DNA from: Nageia nagi
Taxonomy: Eukaryota; Pinophyta
NCBI GenBank assembly: GCA_050084985.1
Contig: JBITNC010000001.1
Span: 122,512,001 to 122,576,000, forward strand
DNA: 64,000 bases
Direction: 5' to 3'
A model generated the notes under the pieces. That model did not search any database and was not told the DNA's origin. It saw nothing but the letters and a program-made list of their open reading frames with translations. Positions 50,001 through 61,689 of the stretch are shown here, one piece after another. The position numbers and the translations under genes were made by a program. Numbering within the stretch: the first letter of the stretch is position 1; each line of letters starts with the position of its first letter.

Positions 50001-50355
50001 GTGGAAGGTTGGGCCTTAGCTACATAGTAAAGGATCCACTTGTTTATACTTATATATGATTTACTTAAGGTTTTTGTAGGTATATTATTTTAGATACTTC
50101 TATATGCATACACTCTCATGTTTCCTAAGAACAATAATATGGCACCTAATGAGGAGTGATAGCAACAACATATCCAAACTTTTGCATGCATTATTAACAT
50201 GTAAGGATACAACTTCAACATTTCACATAGGACCTTCATCATGGAGGGGACATATTGAAGTTGCATTCCACTTTAGAAAATTGCAATCAACAAGGTTGAA
50301 GGATTCTTGCAAGATAATATGCTATAGGGTTCCACCATTGCTTAAGGGTAAGTGA

Positions 50356-50372
50356 TTTGATAGGGGAGGCTT
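50356..50372 (+). promoter_or_regulatory. Polypurine tract of the nested element
   Basis: GATAGGGGAGGCTTTG directly precedes the 3' LTR start TGTGATGTCC. Confidence 0.65.
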
Positions 50373-51553
50373 TGTGATGTCCCCCTTGCATTATTGTATT
50401 TAATTCTAGAATCCAACAGATTCCCCTATTGTATTATATTTAATTACTTAATTATGTTTAAGTTAGTACTTGGGTTAGAAGACATTTGACCCCACTATGA
50501 GCCCCAAGTGGGAGGTTTCCCTCCCAAGTGTAGATTATGTGTTTTAAAGTACTTAGAGATCATGATACATGATTATGGGAATACCAAGGTCTATTTATTA
50601 CTTAATGGATGGATGAGACTTAATGGTACCAACATTGAGATTAGGAGCACTTTTACATATGCACTAGTCTTAGGGAGAATTCTAGACCCCCATATTGGTG
50701 CATGATACCCACATTACCACATTAGATTCCCACCCATGCCTCCTATATCCACACATTAATTATTGGACCCATGTGGAGTATGAGGAAGGCCCAAAGACCT
50801 ACATTGGGTTCAGATTGACTCCTAGGTGCCAACATTGGGATATGAGGCAAATAGATGATGACATTAAGGTGAGATCTATATGTAGAAAAGCTATATTATC
50901 CCTTGGAGCCTTATTACTAGATATACATAATTATTATTATCAATATTAAATCCAAAGGATAAGAGTCTTAGCGTAGTGCTAATAAATACCCCTAGGTGCA
51001 ACATCTAGGAGGATTAGTAGGGTAAGGGATCCTACATTAGTCTATGATTTTGGTGTAGTACCCTAGCCCATATAATGGTATTATGAAGTTGAGCTTCTAC
51101 CTTTATTGGTTTCTAGGGTATGAGGAGGGCTCCTTCAATGGAGAGGATTTAAATTCTAATGGATAAAGACTTTCCCATTCATCATTTATTTTTCTAGTAG
51201 TGAGAGACACACATTTTGACCTAGTTGGCTCCTTGGAGGCTAATTTCTAGCCCTAAGGGCTTTGTATCATATATTTGATAATTGATTATCTTCTATACAA
51301 TTTTTGGGCACTTTATCTTTGTGTTTGTCTTTATATGCTTTCATATTGCAACATTGTGATGTATTTACTCTTTCTTGCATATTGTAGCTAAACGTTAGTA
51401 TTATGATCTTGTATTTGTTGATCTCTACTAGTCTTAGCCAAATGTTGGCATATTTGCATTGTGAAGCTTAATCTGGATGCCCTAGGTTATATGTTAGAGT
51501 GTACTTATTTAATTTTGATAAAACTATAATAAAATTGTATTTAGGGTTTTATA
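50373..51553 (+). repeat. 3' LTR of the nested element
   Basis: 1181 bp, starting TGTGATGTCCCCC and ending GGGTTTTATA, collinear with 46156-47281 but with many substitutions and indels. Confidence 0.85.
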
Positions 51554-51728
51554 TAAGTTTGATCCAAATTGGTTAGGGCCCTATGTGATAAAATGTAAAT
51601 TTGGATCAAAGGCATATCACTTGGCTACCTTGGAAGGGGTGGAAGAAGCTAAATTGATTAATGTCATACACCTTCATCCCTTCCATGTCTACAAGGAGGA
51701 ATGGATTTCATGTGTCAAATTTTATTTT
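51554..51728 (+). pseudogene. Integrase C-terminal end after the nested insertion
   Basis: The frame resumes as KFDPNWLGPYVIKCKFGSKA, then YHLATLEG, HLHPFHVYKEEW and a stop. This is the usual C-terminus of gypsy integrase (F.P.W.GPY.V....G.AY.L....G....P.N...L..Y). It continues directly from the text that breaks off at 46155. Confidence 0.9.
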
Positions 51729-51910
51729 TGTTCTTCTTGCATCCTATTTTCTTAAAAAGATAAAAAAATCTAAAAAATATCTATTCTAATTATCATGTAA
51801 GTCCATTAATATTTTGTTTTCCTCTCATCATTTTCATCATTCCATAGTAATATTTAGTCTGGTTTAACTTTTAATTTTTTTAGTTTATGTTCCCATATGA
51901 AAAGGATTAC
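51729..51910. other. Short spacer between gypsy integrase and CACTA element
   Basis: AT-rich DNA after the integrase stop, probably the 3' region of the Tat-like element into which the CACTA element inserted. Confidence 0.35.
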
Positions 51911-51913
51911 TAT

Positions 51914-52250
51914 CACTACTACCAAAAAAAGGATTTATGTCCTTTTCTACATATAAATTCTTTGTAATTTTTTTTATTTTTCTAATTTTTTTGATGCAAA
52001 AAAAGATGCAAACTACATGCCAAAAATTGCATCATTTTTTTACCACTTGTTGCATCCTTTTTTACATCCTTAAAGCCAATTTCTGCATCTATAGGGGTCC
52101 AATTTTCCATCTAGTTTGCATCCTAAAGAATCCTTTTCTACTCTTCTTTTTCATCTAATGGAGTCTAAAATTGTGTCAATTTTTAAGTCCAAAAGGGTAT
52201 TTTTTTGCATCCTTTTTTTCCCATTACATCATTTTTTGTGTCTAAAACTA
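51914..52250 (+). repeat. CACTA left terminus with subterminal repeats
   Basis: The terminal inverted repeat begins CACTACTACC. It is followed by at least seven copies, in both orientations, of a GATGCAAA or TTGCATCC motif (for example near 51993, 52003, 52028, 52050, 52083, 52120 and 52208). Such subterminal motifs bind the TNPA-type protein in characterised CACTA elements. Confidence 0.8.
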
Positions 52251-52715
52251 CATTTTTTCTAGAAATTATACAAAAATTGATTCATAATACTTAATATTAT
52301 TATTTCAATTTCCATTGAAACATCAATCGTACATCAAAATAATATGCCTATTTCATCAATCATATGATAAAATAATATGCAAATCATATGTTGCACCTAT
52401 TTTGATATGTGATCGTATGATAAAATAATATGCTAATAATATTTTGTAAAAATACAATAAAAATGGATAAAAATATGATAAATTATGGTAAAATCTATAT
52501 GCCAAAATATGGGTTGAAAAAACCATGATAACATCCACATCAAAATATGTCAAAATAACATACATATAGACATTTGAATACACCAAAATGATATACATCT
52601 ATACATAAAAATACATCAAAATGATATACAAGTTTGTGTGAATACTTCCACATGATATCTCAAAAATGATACAATGTCGATGCTATCCACATCATGAGTA
52701 CAAAATGATAGTACA
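52251..52715. other. AT-rich CACTA interior next to the left end
   Basis: No gene. CATCAAAATAATAT or CAAAATGATATACAT-like phrases recur about every 40-60 bp (52330-52640), a weak tandem pattern. Confidence 0.4.
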
Positions 52716-52719
52716 ATTA

Positions 52720-54600
52720 CTAATCCTTGATATTAACATCATCACTAGATTCAAACTCAGTACCTTTAGATTCACTACCATCACTTGATTGATCATCACC
52801 TGAATGATCACCACCTACATGATCACCACCTGATTGATCACCTCTTGAATCACTACTTGAGCCACTATAATATCTACACCTTGTACTACTAGGTTGATGT
52901 GCTAGCTCACTATATTCCCTTTTAAAATGTGTCAAATCACCCTCCTCCAATGCACCTACCTGTGATGCACCTACATTTGATACTTCCCCCTATGATGTAG
53001 CAATTGCCTATAAATAATAAGAAAATAAATATTAGTGTGTGTACAATCACACCTACAAAATATATGGATCACCTACAAGAAATTCATGATATGTCTTTAT
53101 TAATTAAAATAATTGAAATTACTTACACCAACATTCAACGTGTCCCTCAGTTCTTGCTAACCATATGTAATGCCATATTGGCATTCATTGGCATCAAGAA
53201 ATCGATTGAAATCTCTCAACTACAAAAATAAGTTAATTAGTACTATATTAAAAATAATTTACCTATATCATTGAAAATTACGACATGTAGTAAATATACT
53301 TACAAACCAAGCTTCAATAGTCTTCACCCCTCCACTTGCTACTTGATGCATAATACTGCATCCCAATTTGGCAAGTTGACACTTTGATGCTTTTTCTTAT
53401 AGTGTTTCCAAGCCTTGCACTTTCCTTTTTTTTGCCTCATCTACTTTCATAAGTAGCATATTCCAAACTTTATTATGAAATAATTAATTAGTATTATGTT
53501 AAAATAATCAATTAATCAGGTTCAATTAATAAATATGAATGATAATATTGATCCATACCTTTTTATAAACATAAATTATTTTTTGTGCTAAGGTTCTTTG
53601 GTCAAGGGGAAGACTCATCACTTTTCATATGATACTATCTCTAACCCTTTTTAGATTCAATCCTTCCTACTAGAGCGCTTTCTTTTTGCTCCACCCTTCA
53701 CTAAATTCATGTCTCAAGTTTGTTATTATTCTCCTTTTTGCTATAAAACCATAAATTATAATAAATTAATTTTAGTCTCTTGAAATATTTAATTAACAAA
53801 AGCAAAACATATATACCAAAAAATGATGCAAAAATTGAAAACAAATACATACCAAAGTCATCTTGTTTCTTCCATGGCCTATCAAGGGTTTTTGCAAATT
53901 CTTCTATTGCAACATTTTGGAGAGATTTGTAGAATAATTTACTTGAAAAATATTTGGAATAATATTAGTAAATGATAAATATACTTCTAATCAATATGTA
54001 AATTTATATTTTTCAAACCAAAATATTACCATTATCATCTTTCAGGAACTCTCCATTCTTTCTCAAAAAAATTTAAAGATTTTTTGGAGCCTTGAGTCCT
54101 CAACAAGGATTGTTGATTGAATGATCTACTAAAATAATTTACTGCATGGAAACCAATTGAAATTATGCTTCAAAATATAAATTATAATAATTTTTTATTA
54201 TTTCTTAATAAATTAACTAATTAATTATAAATAATTACCTAAATGAGCGATTGCATGTCTTTGCGGTGCTTCTCTAGACTTGTCACCCCCAACAATCAAC
54301 ATAAACTCATCTTGGCTAAAAATACATTTACAATATTCAACAAACCCTTTTAACTTCTTTGTCTATTCAATAAAGTAAAAAAATAAGTGATTACATTTCC
54401 TACTTAATGAAATATATATAGTATAATTTAAAACTGCATTGACATACATAATACATATGGATACTTACAAGTATTTTTATTTTATTTTTGTAATTTCATC
54501 TTTCTCTTTTTCTGTATCCTTTTCTTTTGATTTTCTTTTTCCCTTATCTTTATCTTTGTCACCCTTATTCTCATGCCCCATATGTGGTAAATGTTGATCA
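52720..54600 (-). pseudogene. Unrecognised multi-exon gene remnant inside the CACTA element
   Basis: On the minus strand, coherent coding blocks are separated by AT-rich intron-like gaps with GT/AG borders. In order they are a Lys/Asp/Glu-rich start (about 54530-54590), a block with QDEFMLIVGGDKSREAPQRH (54240-54350), RTQGSKKSLNFFEKEWRVPE (about 54030-54110), LFYKSLQNVAIEEFAKTLDR (about 53860-53940), NLRHEFSEGWSKKKAL (about 53690-53740), LGCSIMHQVASGGVKTIEAW (about 53300-53380), FNRFLDANECQYGITYG (about 53160-53220) and an Asp/Ser/Gly-rich last exon (52720-53010). No family was recognised. It could be the second (TNPA-type) CACTA protein, or captured host sequence. Its strand is opposite to the transposase. 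Several stops are present. Confidence 0.55.
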
Positions 54601-56560
54601 CTAGAAGAAAGTAAACAAAATCGAAGATATAACATCAATATTTACTAAATAACATTAAAATACATTACTAATTAATATATAACATCATTTACTAAATAAC
54701 TTCATAGGCACAAAAATATGTAGAATGATCTATATAGAAGGCATTTGCAAACATGTACATACTAGAGAATGGTGCAAGGGCCCTAATAGATAGAATTTCT
54801 TAACTTGGAAATGATGAGGAGTATAAGGATGCCTTTTGTATCTTAAATAATAATACAATGGTTATCCTTATCTTCGATAATTTATGTTTTTATTACAAAT
54901 ACAAGGAATTTGCAAACACCTACTAGAGAATGGTGTAAGGTCCCTAGCTAATATGTATCTTGCTAGAACAAAAATTGTATGATGTTATTTCTTTAACAAG
55001 ATAGAGGAATAAAAGCTAAAAATTCATGAGAACGCTAGTGGAAGGATCTTTGATAATATTTGGTAATTTTTTAGTTGTTGTTGAGGCTATTGAATATTGG
55101 AGAGATTATAGGAGTTAATTATCAAGAGTTTTAGAGATTATTGAGGTTATATTTTAAATTGAATATCCATTAGAGATAGTAACATTCTAGCCTACTATGA
55201 TTGCATATTAACATTTTTTGTTAATATATATTAAAGCTCACGTTTAAAGTGGATGTTTACCTACATTATAGTTTTAGTGCTATAAATACTTGTGTCATAT
55301 TATGTGTGCACATTTTTATTATTGGTTATTTATTATTTTGTGTCACAAATATCCATTCTCCATGATCCTATGACCTACATGGTAGCTTTTATCTTAAGCA
55401 TGAGAGGAATTAGCAGTACTAGTGGTTGTGAAAGATGCAATCCACACTAAGTTAGAATTGACTCTTTAAAAACCTCTTCACAAAATTTAACCCAAGTTAA
55501 TTTAAATACTTAATTAAAAATTTAACTAAATATTGCAAATAAGTTCAATAGAATTATACTTGATATAAATTGAAAATATTATAAGTAGAATAATTAATTT
55601 AAAAGATAACTTTTGGAAAAGATGCTTCATTAATAAGTTTTAAGATGATATTAACTAAATTTAATAACTTCTATTTAATTTACTAAATTTGATGAACTAT
55701 TTAATATACTAGGATCAATTAAGTTAGCAAGTTTTATGGATTTCTTGGTTTAAGAAGCAACTTCTTAGAACATAAGAAGAGTTTCAAAAATTGGTAGAAA
55801 AAAAATAAATTTTTAAAGAACAAGGAATAGTTCCAGAGTTAAGATTTTCATAGGTATGTCTCTATTTTTGTTGACATTTCATTTTATGGTGCAATTTAGA
55901 GAATTTATTTCAATTTCTTACTGCATTTTCAATTTTTTTATTGCATTTTTGATGAGGAATTAAAAAAACCCTAGCATATGGAATGAACTTTATGGGAAAT
56001 TTGGAAAAACCTAGCATATAGAATTAACTTTTGATTTTACCATGCATTGTTGATAGTATACACTCAAAATTTAGAGAGGAGTCCAAAAACCCTAGTTTTC
56101 TCAATGTGAATTTGTGAGAAACAAAAACTAGTTTTTTTAAATGTAAATTCATGGAAAATTGAAACATGTAAGTAAGAATCTACGTAACTTGTGAAAATTA
56201 GGAATACTGTAGAGGAATTTACAATAAACCCTTTCTTGTCCCACAAAATGCAAAACCATGTGAATAAACATACCAAAAAATGAAAAAAAAACAAGTTAGA
56301 ATCAAGTGAAATCAGGTATCAATCAAGTTAGAATTGAATGAAATTAGCTAGAAGGGAACTTACTTGGTGCTCTCCTATTGGAAATCAAATTTTGTATCTT
56401 TTGTCACCAAGAAATGGGTCTAGGGAAAGTGGAAAGTGGAGCTACTTTCATTTTTTTTTATGATTTTTGGTGTAATTTGATGCAAAAAAGGTTGTAAATT
56501 TTTGCATCTAATTGAAAAAATAAAAAAATTAAAATTTTAAGTTAAAATCTTTGTTCTTTG
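54601..56560. other. AT-rich CACTA interior without recognised genes
   Basis: No domain found. The minus-strand open frame 56064-56294 has no motif. One pair of GATGCAAA and TTTGCATC motifs lies near 56480-56508, just before the telomere-like array. Confidence 0.4.
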
Positions 56561-57575
56561 GTTTAGCAATTAGGGTTTGGGTTAGCAATTAGGAATTGGA
56601 TTAGGGTTAGGGTTAAGGTTAGGGTTACTATTAGGGTTAGTGTTAAGGTTAGGTTAGGGTTAACATTAAGGTTAGAGTTAGGGTTAGTGGTTAGGGTTAG
56701 CATTAATGGCTAGGAGTTAAGGTTTAGATTAGCATTAGCATTAGAGTACTTAGTGCTCAAGGTTAGGGTTAATGCTTAGGGTAAGGCTTAGTGTTTGGTC
56801 TAGCATTAATGGTTAGGAGTTAGGGCTAGCTTTATGTTTAGTATTAAGGTTAACATTAGCATTAGGGTACTTGGTGGTCAGGGTTATGGTTAGCAGGTAG
56901 GGTTAGGGTTAAGGTTAATGGTTAGGGTTAGAGTTAGTGGTTAGGTTAGGGTTAGCATTAGGGTTAATGGTTTAGGTTATTAGTGGTTAGGGTTACTATT
57001 AGGCTTACCATTAAGGTTAGAGTTAGGGTTAGCGTTAAGGTTAAAGTTAGGGTTATTAGTCAAGGTTAGTGTTAATGGCTAGGAGTTAGGGATTAGGTTA
57101 GCAATTAGGAATTGAGTTAGGGTTAGGGTTAGAGTTAGTGTTAGGGTTAATGTTAGGGTACTTAGTGATCAAGGTTAGGGTTAGTGTTTAGGGTTAGAGT
57201 TAGGGTTTATGGTTAGGGTTAGGGTAGGGTTAGTGGTTAGGTTATGGTTAGTGTTAGGGTTAATATTTAAGGTTAGTTGTTAGTGTTAGGTTTAATGGTT
57301 AGGTTAAGGTTTGTGTTAGGATTAGTGGTTAGGTTAGGGTTAGTGTTAGGGTTAATGGTTTGGGTTATTAGTGGTTTGGGTTACTGTTAGGGTTAGTGTT
57401 AAGGTTAGAGTTAGGGTTAATGTTAAGATTAGGTTAGGGGTTAGTGGTTAAAGTTATTAATGGCTAAGTTATTGGTTAGGGTTAACATTAATGGCTAGGA
57501 GTTAGGGTTTGGGTTAGCAATCAAGAATTGAGTTAGGGTTTAGGTTAAGGTAAGTGTTAAGGTTAATGTTAGTGT
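56561..57575. repeat. Interstitial telomere-like array (TTAGGG-type), about 1 kb
   Basis: Dozens of TTAGGG units and variants (TTAAGG, TTAGAG, TTAGTG, TTAGCA) with the G-rich strand on plus. The longest clean runs are two or three units. A longer phrase, GGCTAGGAGTTAGGG followed by AGCAATTAGGAATTGAGTTA, recurs near 56570 (partial), 57080 and 57495, showing higher-order duplication. Most units are 6 bp, not the usual plant 7-bp TTTAGGG. Confidence 0.9.
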
Positions 57576-57869
57576 TAGCAATTAACTTAAAATTAAATAA
57601 GGATATTTTATTTTAAAAGCACTTGTACATTATCTATTCTCTCTACTCATAATGATAACTCCTAAAAGAACTTTGATTGATGATGTGTCTTCTATTGCAT
57701 AGAATGTATATGATCATTTTATATTTATAGTTGAAATTTTTTACCTCTTAAATAATTCTAATTCTAAGATTGAAATATTTATAGATTATTATTATTCATG
57801 TACTAATCTTTTTTTTATTTAAATTGTAAAATAGGTTAGTGACTAATTGATTTATACAATACTAGATTA

Positions 57870-58975
57870 GGAGTGATGTGTTGTCTGATTCTAAGCCTGA
57901 GATATTTCCTAATTATCCCATGAGGAGGAGTGATATTTCATCAGATGAGGAAGAGGTAAGATAAATTTTATTACATAATATGTATTTAAAAAGGAAAGAT
58001 AATATAAATTATCAATTTCATGTATGATATTATTTATAATATTTAATTTTATTTTATTACTAATGTTTCAAGAACAAAATATGCAAAGGATCAATGATTC
58101 ATCATAATCAATAGAAGATGATGATGCCTATGAGGTAATTAATTGATCAATATTTTATTTATTTTTGTATTCTTATATATTGAATGATATCAAATAAAAC
58201 TAAAGAAAATCAATATGTAGATCCAAAGGATGAAGCCAAAATAATATGTAGGTCCATTGATAGATGAAGTTAGAGAGATGCCTACAAGAATAAGATTTTA
58301 AAAGTGACTTCATTATCAATTAACAAAGGATGCATATGAGTAGCCATTTTATCTATTAGAGAAAAATGTTCATGATTTAAGTTTGATGAACATGCCACTA
58401 AATCTACAACTTAAATATCAATATACATATGATTATGGGGCATATAGTGCATGGCTAGTTGAAATGCCTTTTCCAAAGGATTATGAAATATTTCTTTATT
58501 ATGGTCATTTATACATGATTAAACCATATAAAATGTACTTTAGATATGTTTTGCTTATACATAGTACTATGGTTGTTACTCCAAGTTTTGAGATAGAGCC
58601 ATTGATGCCATTTTGTGGGCCAATTTACATAGCAATGGTTTGGAGATAATTAGTAGGATATATGTATAGTATATCCACATATGGATTATGTGAGAATACG
58701 TCCAATATTACACCTCCACAATAGTTAGAATGCTTATACATTTATGTTGGACCAAAAATACAAGGAAACATAGCTGGATACATAAATAGTTGTGTAGGTG
58801 AAGAATGGCCACCAAATTGTGAATTTCACCAATGCACTAATGATAAAGAAGACTTAATGGATAGACAAATGAATAATTATATAGTTGTTGTTCCCATTAA
58901 AACTCTTAATATTGGTGATGAGCTACTAGCTCACTACAATTATAAGAAACCTACTCTGACACATAAGGAATGAAT
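57870..58975 (+). pseudogene. Multi-exon gene remnant with a SET-domain-like C-terminus, inside the CACTA element
   Basis: Two short acidic exons end in GT donors (RRSDISSDEEE|gtaag near 57956; a block ending EDDDAYE|gtaatt near 58135). A long last exon then runs to TGA at about 58972. Its centre has TPSFEIEPLMPFCGPIY, resembling the SET N-terminal Y/F-x-G block. Its end has GNIAGYINSC, then PPNCEF, then a short YIVVVPIKTLNIGDELLAHY block. Those last three correspond to the SET motifs GNxxRFINHSC, PNC and the IxxGEELTxDY helix, in order and at plausible spacing. SET proteins are lysine methyltransferases. The Arg-to-Gly and His-Ser-Cys-to-Ser-Cys changes, plus two internal stops (58648 and about 58722), argue for a dead copy. 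The assignment comes from motifs only. Confidence 0.55.
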
Positions 58976-59288
58976 TTTGGAGTTAGGGGTGATACAAATG
59001 TAATAATTCATTTAGGATCAAAGCCTAAAAAAAAAAATTAATATATTATTGATGTGTAGGAATGGATGTTTCAATTTGTATGTATGGATAATATGTATGT
59101 TTGGATATATAAATTTGTTATGTACATGGATGTATCAAATTATATGTATTGATGATAAATTTGTATGGATGTATATTTGAATTATATGTATGAAACTTAT
59201 GTATCAATGGATGTATCAAATTAGTTTGTAGTTATTATAATTATTTTTTAAATTCTAAATATTGGTTTGTAATAACTTATTTTGTAGG

Positions 59289-61283
59289 AAATAAATAGTC
59301 TTCATGACCAATCAAGAATAATAACTATTACACCAACATTGCATCGAAATAATGTAAGAAGGAGTGATAAAACGATTCTAAAAAAAGCATGGACGCTTGA
59401 GAAATATGCATAGTTTATGTTTGAACCAAATCCAATAGCTCCTATTCAAATACCTATGTGGGATTCAAACACTGATGATGATGAATTAAGAGAGAATAAT
59501 ATTGATCATAATAATGATGATCATAATAATGTTGATGAAGAAAATGGAATTGATGGTTTATTTGAACCCCTGTATTTCTTGCTGGTGATGAAGAAAGAGA
59601 TGATGATGAAAGAGATGATGATTTAGAAAGGGATAAGATGTATAATTCTTCCAAAACTAAATTATATGAAGGAACAAACACAACTATATTATCAATAATT
59701 CTACTTCTAATGAACATAAAATCCAAATATGGATGGTTAGATACAATTTCACTTCTCTTCTAAGGTTTGAATTTTATTTTATTTTATGATATTTCAATTT
59801 TTGATATTTTAATTTTAATGAAATTAACTACATAAATTGTTTTTAATTGGTATTATAGGTTACTAAAGTAAAATTTATTACCAAGTGATAATGTCATCCT
59901 AGATTCATGAAAAAAAGCACATGACCTTATAAAGGATGTAGGGGTCGAATATAATTCATACCATGCATGTATTAACAATTGTAAATTGTATATGGGAGAA
60001 GAATATGATACAAATACTGAATGTCCAAAGTATGAAGAATCAAGATACAGTGAAATATGGAAAAAAATCCAACTAAGGTTATTTGTGTAATGCCAATACT
60101 TCCTAGGTTGATGCAAATATTTCATGATAAGTCACTTGCAAAGTTAATGGATTGAAATGCAAGAAATACAAGTGAATAAGGTGTGTTGTGCATACTTGTA
60201 AATAGTAAATTAATGAAATATATAAAGTAGAAGTGGCCTAAGAAATTTAAGGATGATCTAATGAGTGTCAAATTGGGTTTAGTAATGGATGGTGTCAATC
60301 CATTTTTGAACCAAACATCCACTTATTCATATTGGCCTATTATTATAATCAATTATAAAATACCTTTATGGATGTATATAAAAAAAGAGCATTTGATGTT
60401 GGTTGTTATGGTCCCTAGATCAAAATAGGTTAAATACATAGATGTCTACCTTAAACCAATAATTAACAAGTTGTACCTCTTATGGAAAGGAGTTCAAATG
60501 TATGATATAATTATACATATCAATCAGAGGTCACTCAAATGTTATGGCATACTATGTTGGACTATACATGATTTTCTAAGGCTTTTTGTTTATGTAGGTA
60601 TGCATATATACATGTGTGTATTTGATTTTTTGTAATCATATGAATTATATGCATTCTCTAAATAAACTTATCACAAGTCTTTGTACAAAAGGTTATCATG
60701 CTTATTTATAGTGTGTGAAAAATATTCAATCAAGATATTCAAGTAATATGAATAAGTATTTAATTTTTTATAATCATATGAATTATATGCATTCTCTAAA
60801 TAAACTTATCACAAGTCTTTTCCAATGGATCATACTTTTCAAAAAAAGAGAGCTTATGGTCTAGCAAAAAAAACCCCTATTCCTATTTCCAAAAATCATA
60901 TGAGTTTGTTCATAAAATATCATGAATGTGTGGAAAATGTTAGAAAAAAAGCCCATGATAAAGGTACTTCTTTAGGGTCATATGATGAGATTATTCTTGG
61001 AAAAAATGATTCACTACCAAGTGAAATATTATACAATATAATATATTTGTAATATGTTTATTATTTTGAAAATATAAAATATTTATTATGAATTGGTTGC
61101 ATGTTTTCAAGAATGAACAAATTATCAATATTTTATACACTAAAATATTGGAAGGAGTTGTTAGTGACACATTTAATGGATCCTATTCACATTGTAAAGA
61201 ATGTTGCAACTTATTTATATCGGTATACAACAAGAAAAGAAGTAGATTCTGATGTTGTGAGAAAAGACTTAAAAAGATATTAA
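59289..61283 (+). pseudogene. CACTA Tnp2-type transposase, broken and truncated
   Basis: The reading starts after a TTTGTAG acceptor at 59288. An acidic N-terminal part (59417-59626) leads to LYEGTNTTILSIILLLMN and a YGWLDT block (about 59660-59745). After a likely intron come LLPSDN, then VEYNSYHACINNCKLYMGEE with a TECPKYEESRY block (59945-60050), then KLGLVMDGVNPF, STYSYWPIII, KIPLWMYIKKEHLML and a WTIHDF-like block (60180-60580). HTFQKKRAYGL (60830) and SIFYTLKYWKELLVTHLMDP with HIVKNVATYLY (61122-61230) follow. These are the conserved series of plant En/Spm Tnp2. The usual C-terminal third is missing because the element ends about 600 bp later. Stops and frameshifts throughout. Confidence 0.85.
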
Positions 61284-61689
61284 GAAAATGAGATCTTTAT
61301 TGATAACTTATGATCATTCATCATCAAATTATGAAAGAGTTTAAGGGAATCATTCAAGTATGGTTAATTGTTACAAGTTGTGTGAAGGAAACATTAACCA
61401 TATTTTCATCATGTATCTTATGAAATAATTCTCCTACCTTTATAATGTGTATTTTTTTTATATTTTGTATCATTTTCCATCAAATTCTAGAAAGCTAAAT
61501 ATGACATACAGCAATGGTAGTGGAATTTCATAGCAAAAATTGACTTGAAAATCTTATTTTTCTTCTTTAAGTTTTTTTGATTCAAAATTATATCCGAATT
61601 TGTCTTAACACCTTAGGAAATTTTTCATTTTTTTTTTTAACATTAGGCTAAATTTTAATGCAAAATTAGTATCCAAATCATGTCCTTTT

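Larger units (their letters stand above)
46151..51558 (+). mobile_element. Nested LTR retrotransposon with gag and protease only
   Basis: The element proper is 46156-51553 (5.4 kb), flanked by TAAAT (46151-46155) and TAAGT (51554-51558), a 5-bp target duplication with one mutation. It sits inside the integrase frame of the outer element, which reads through when it is ignored. Direct LTRs of 1126 and 1181 bp, a tRNA-Met-type primer site and a purine tract are present. The 3.1 kb internal region shows gag and a retropepsin-like block but no RT, RNase H or integrase motif, so it was probably non-autonomous. LTR divergence is high, so it is much older than the element at 29548. Confidence 0.85.
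38314..51728 (+). mobile_element. Old Ty3/gypsy retrotransposon, Tat-like, interrupted by a nested LTR element
   Basis: Plus-strand order is gag, protease, RT, RNase H, second RNase H and integrase; integrase last is the gypsy order. A second (archaeal-type) RNase H between RNase H and integrase is a hallmark of the plant Tat lineage. The integrase reading frame stops at 46155 and resumes at 51554, and everything between is a separate element with its own LTRs. Stops and frameshifts are abundant throughout. LTRs of this outer element were not found. Confidence 0.88.

Noticed and set aside
56561-57575. A true chromosome end
   Set aside because: The array is degenerate, flanked on both sides by CACTA sequence and oriented without a terminal run, so it is interstitial.
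59454-59726. 90-codon minus-strand frame rich in Ser and His
   Set aside because: Antisense shadow of the acidic, Asp/Asn-rich N-terminal part of the Tnp2 remnant.
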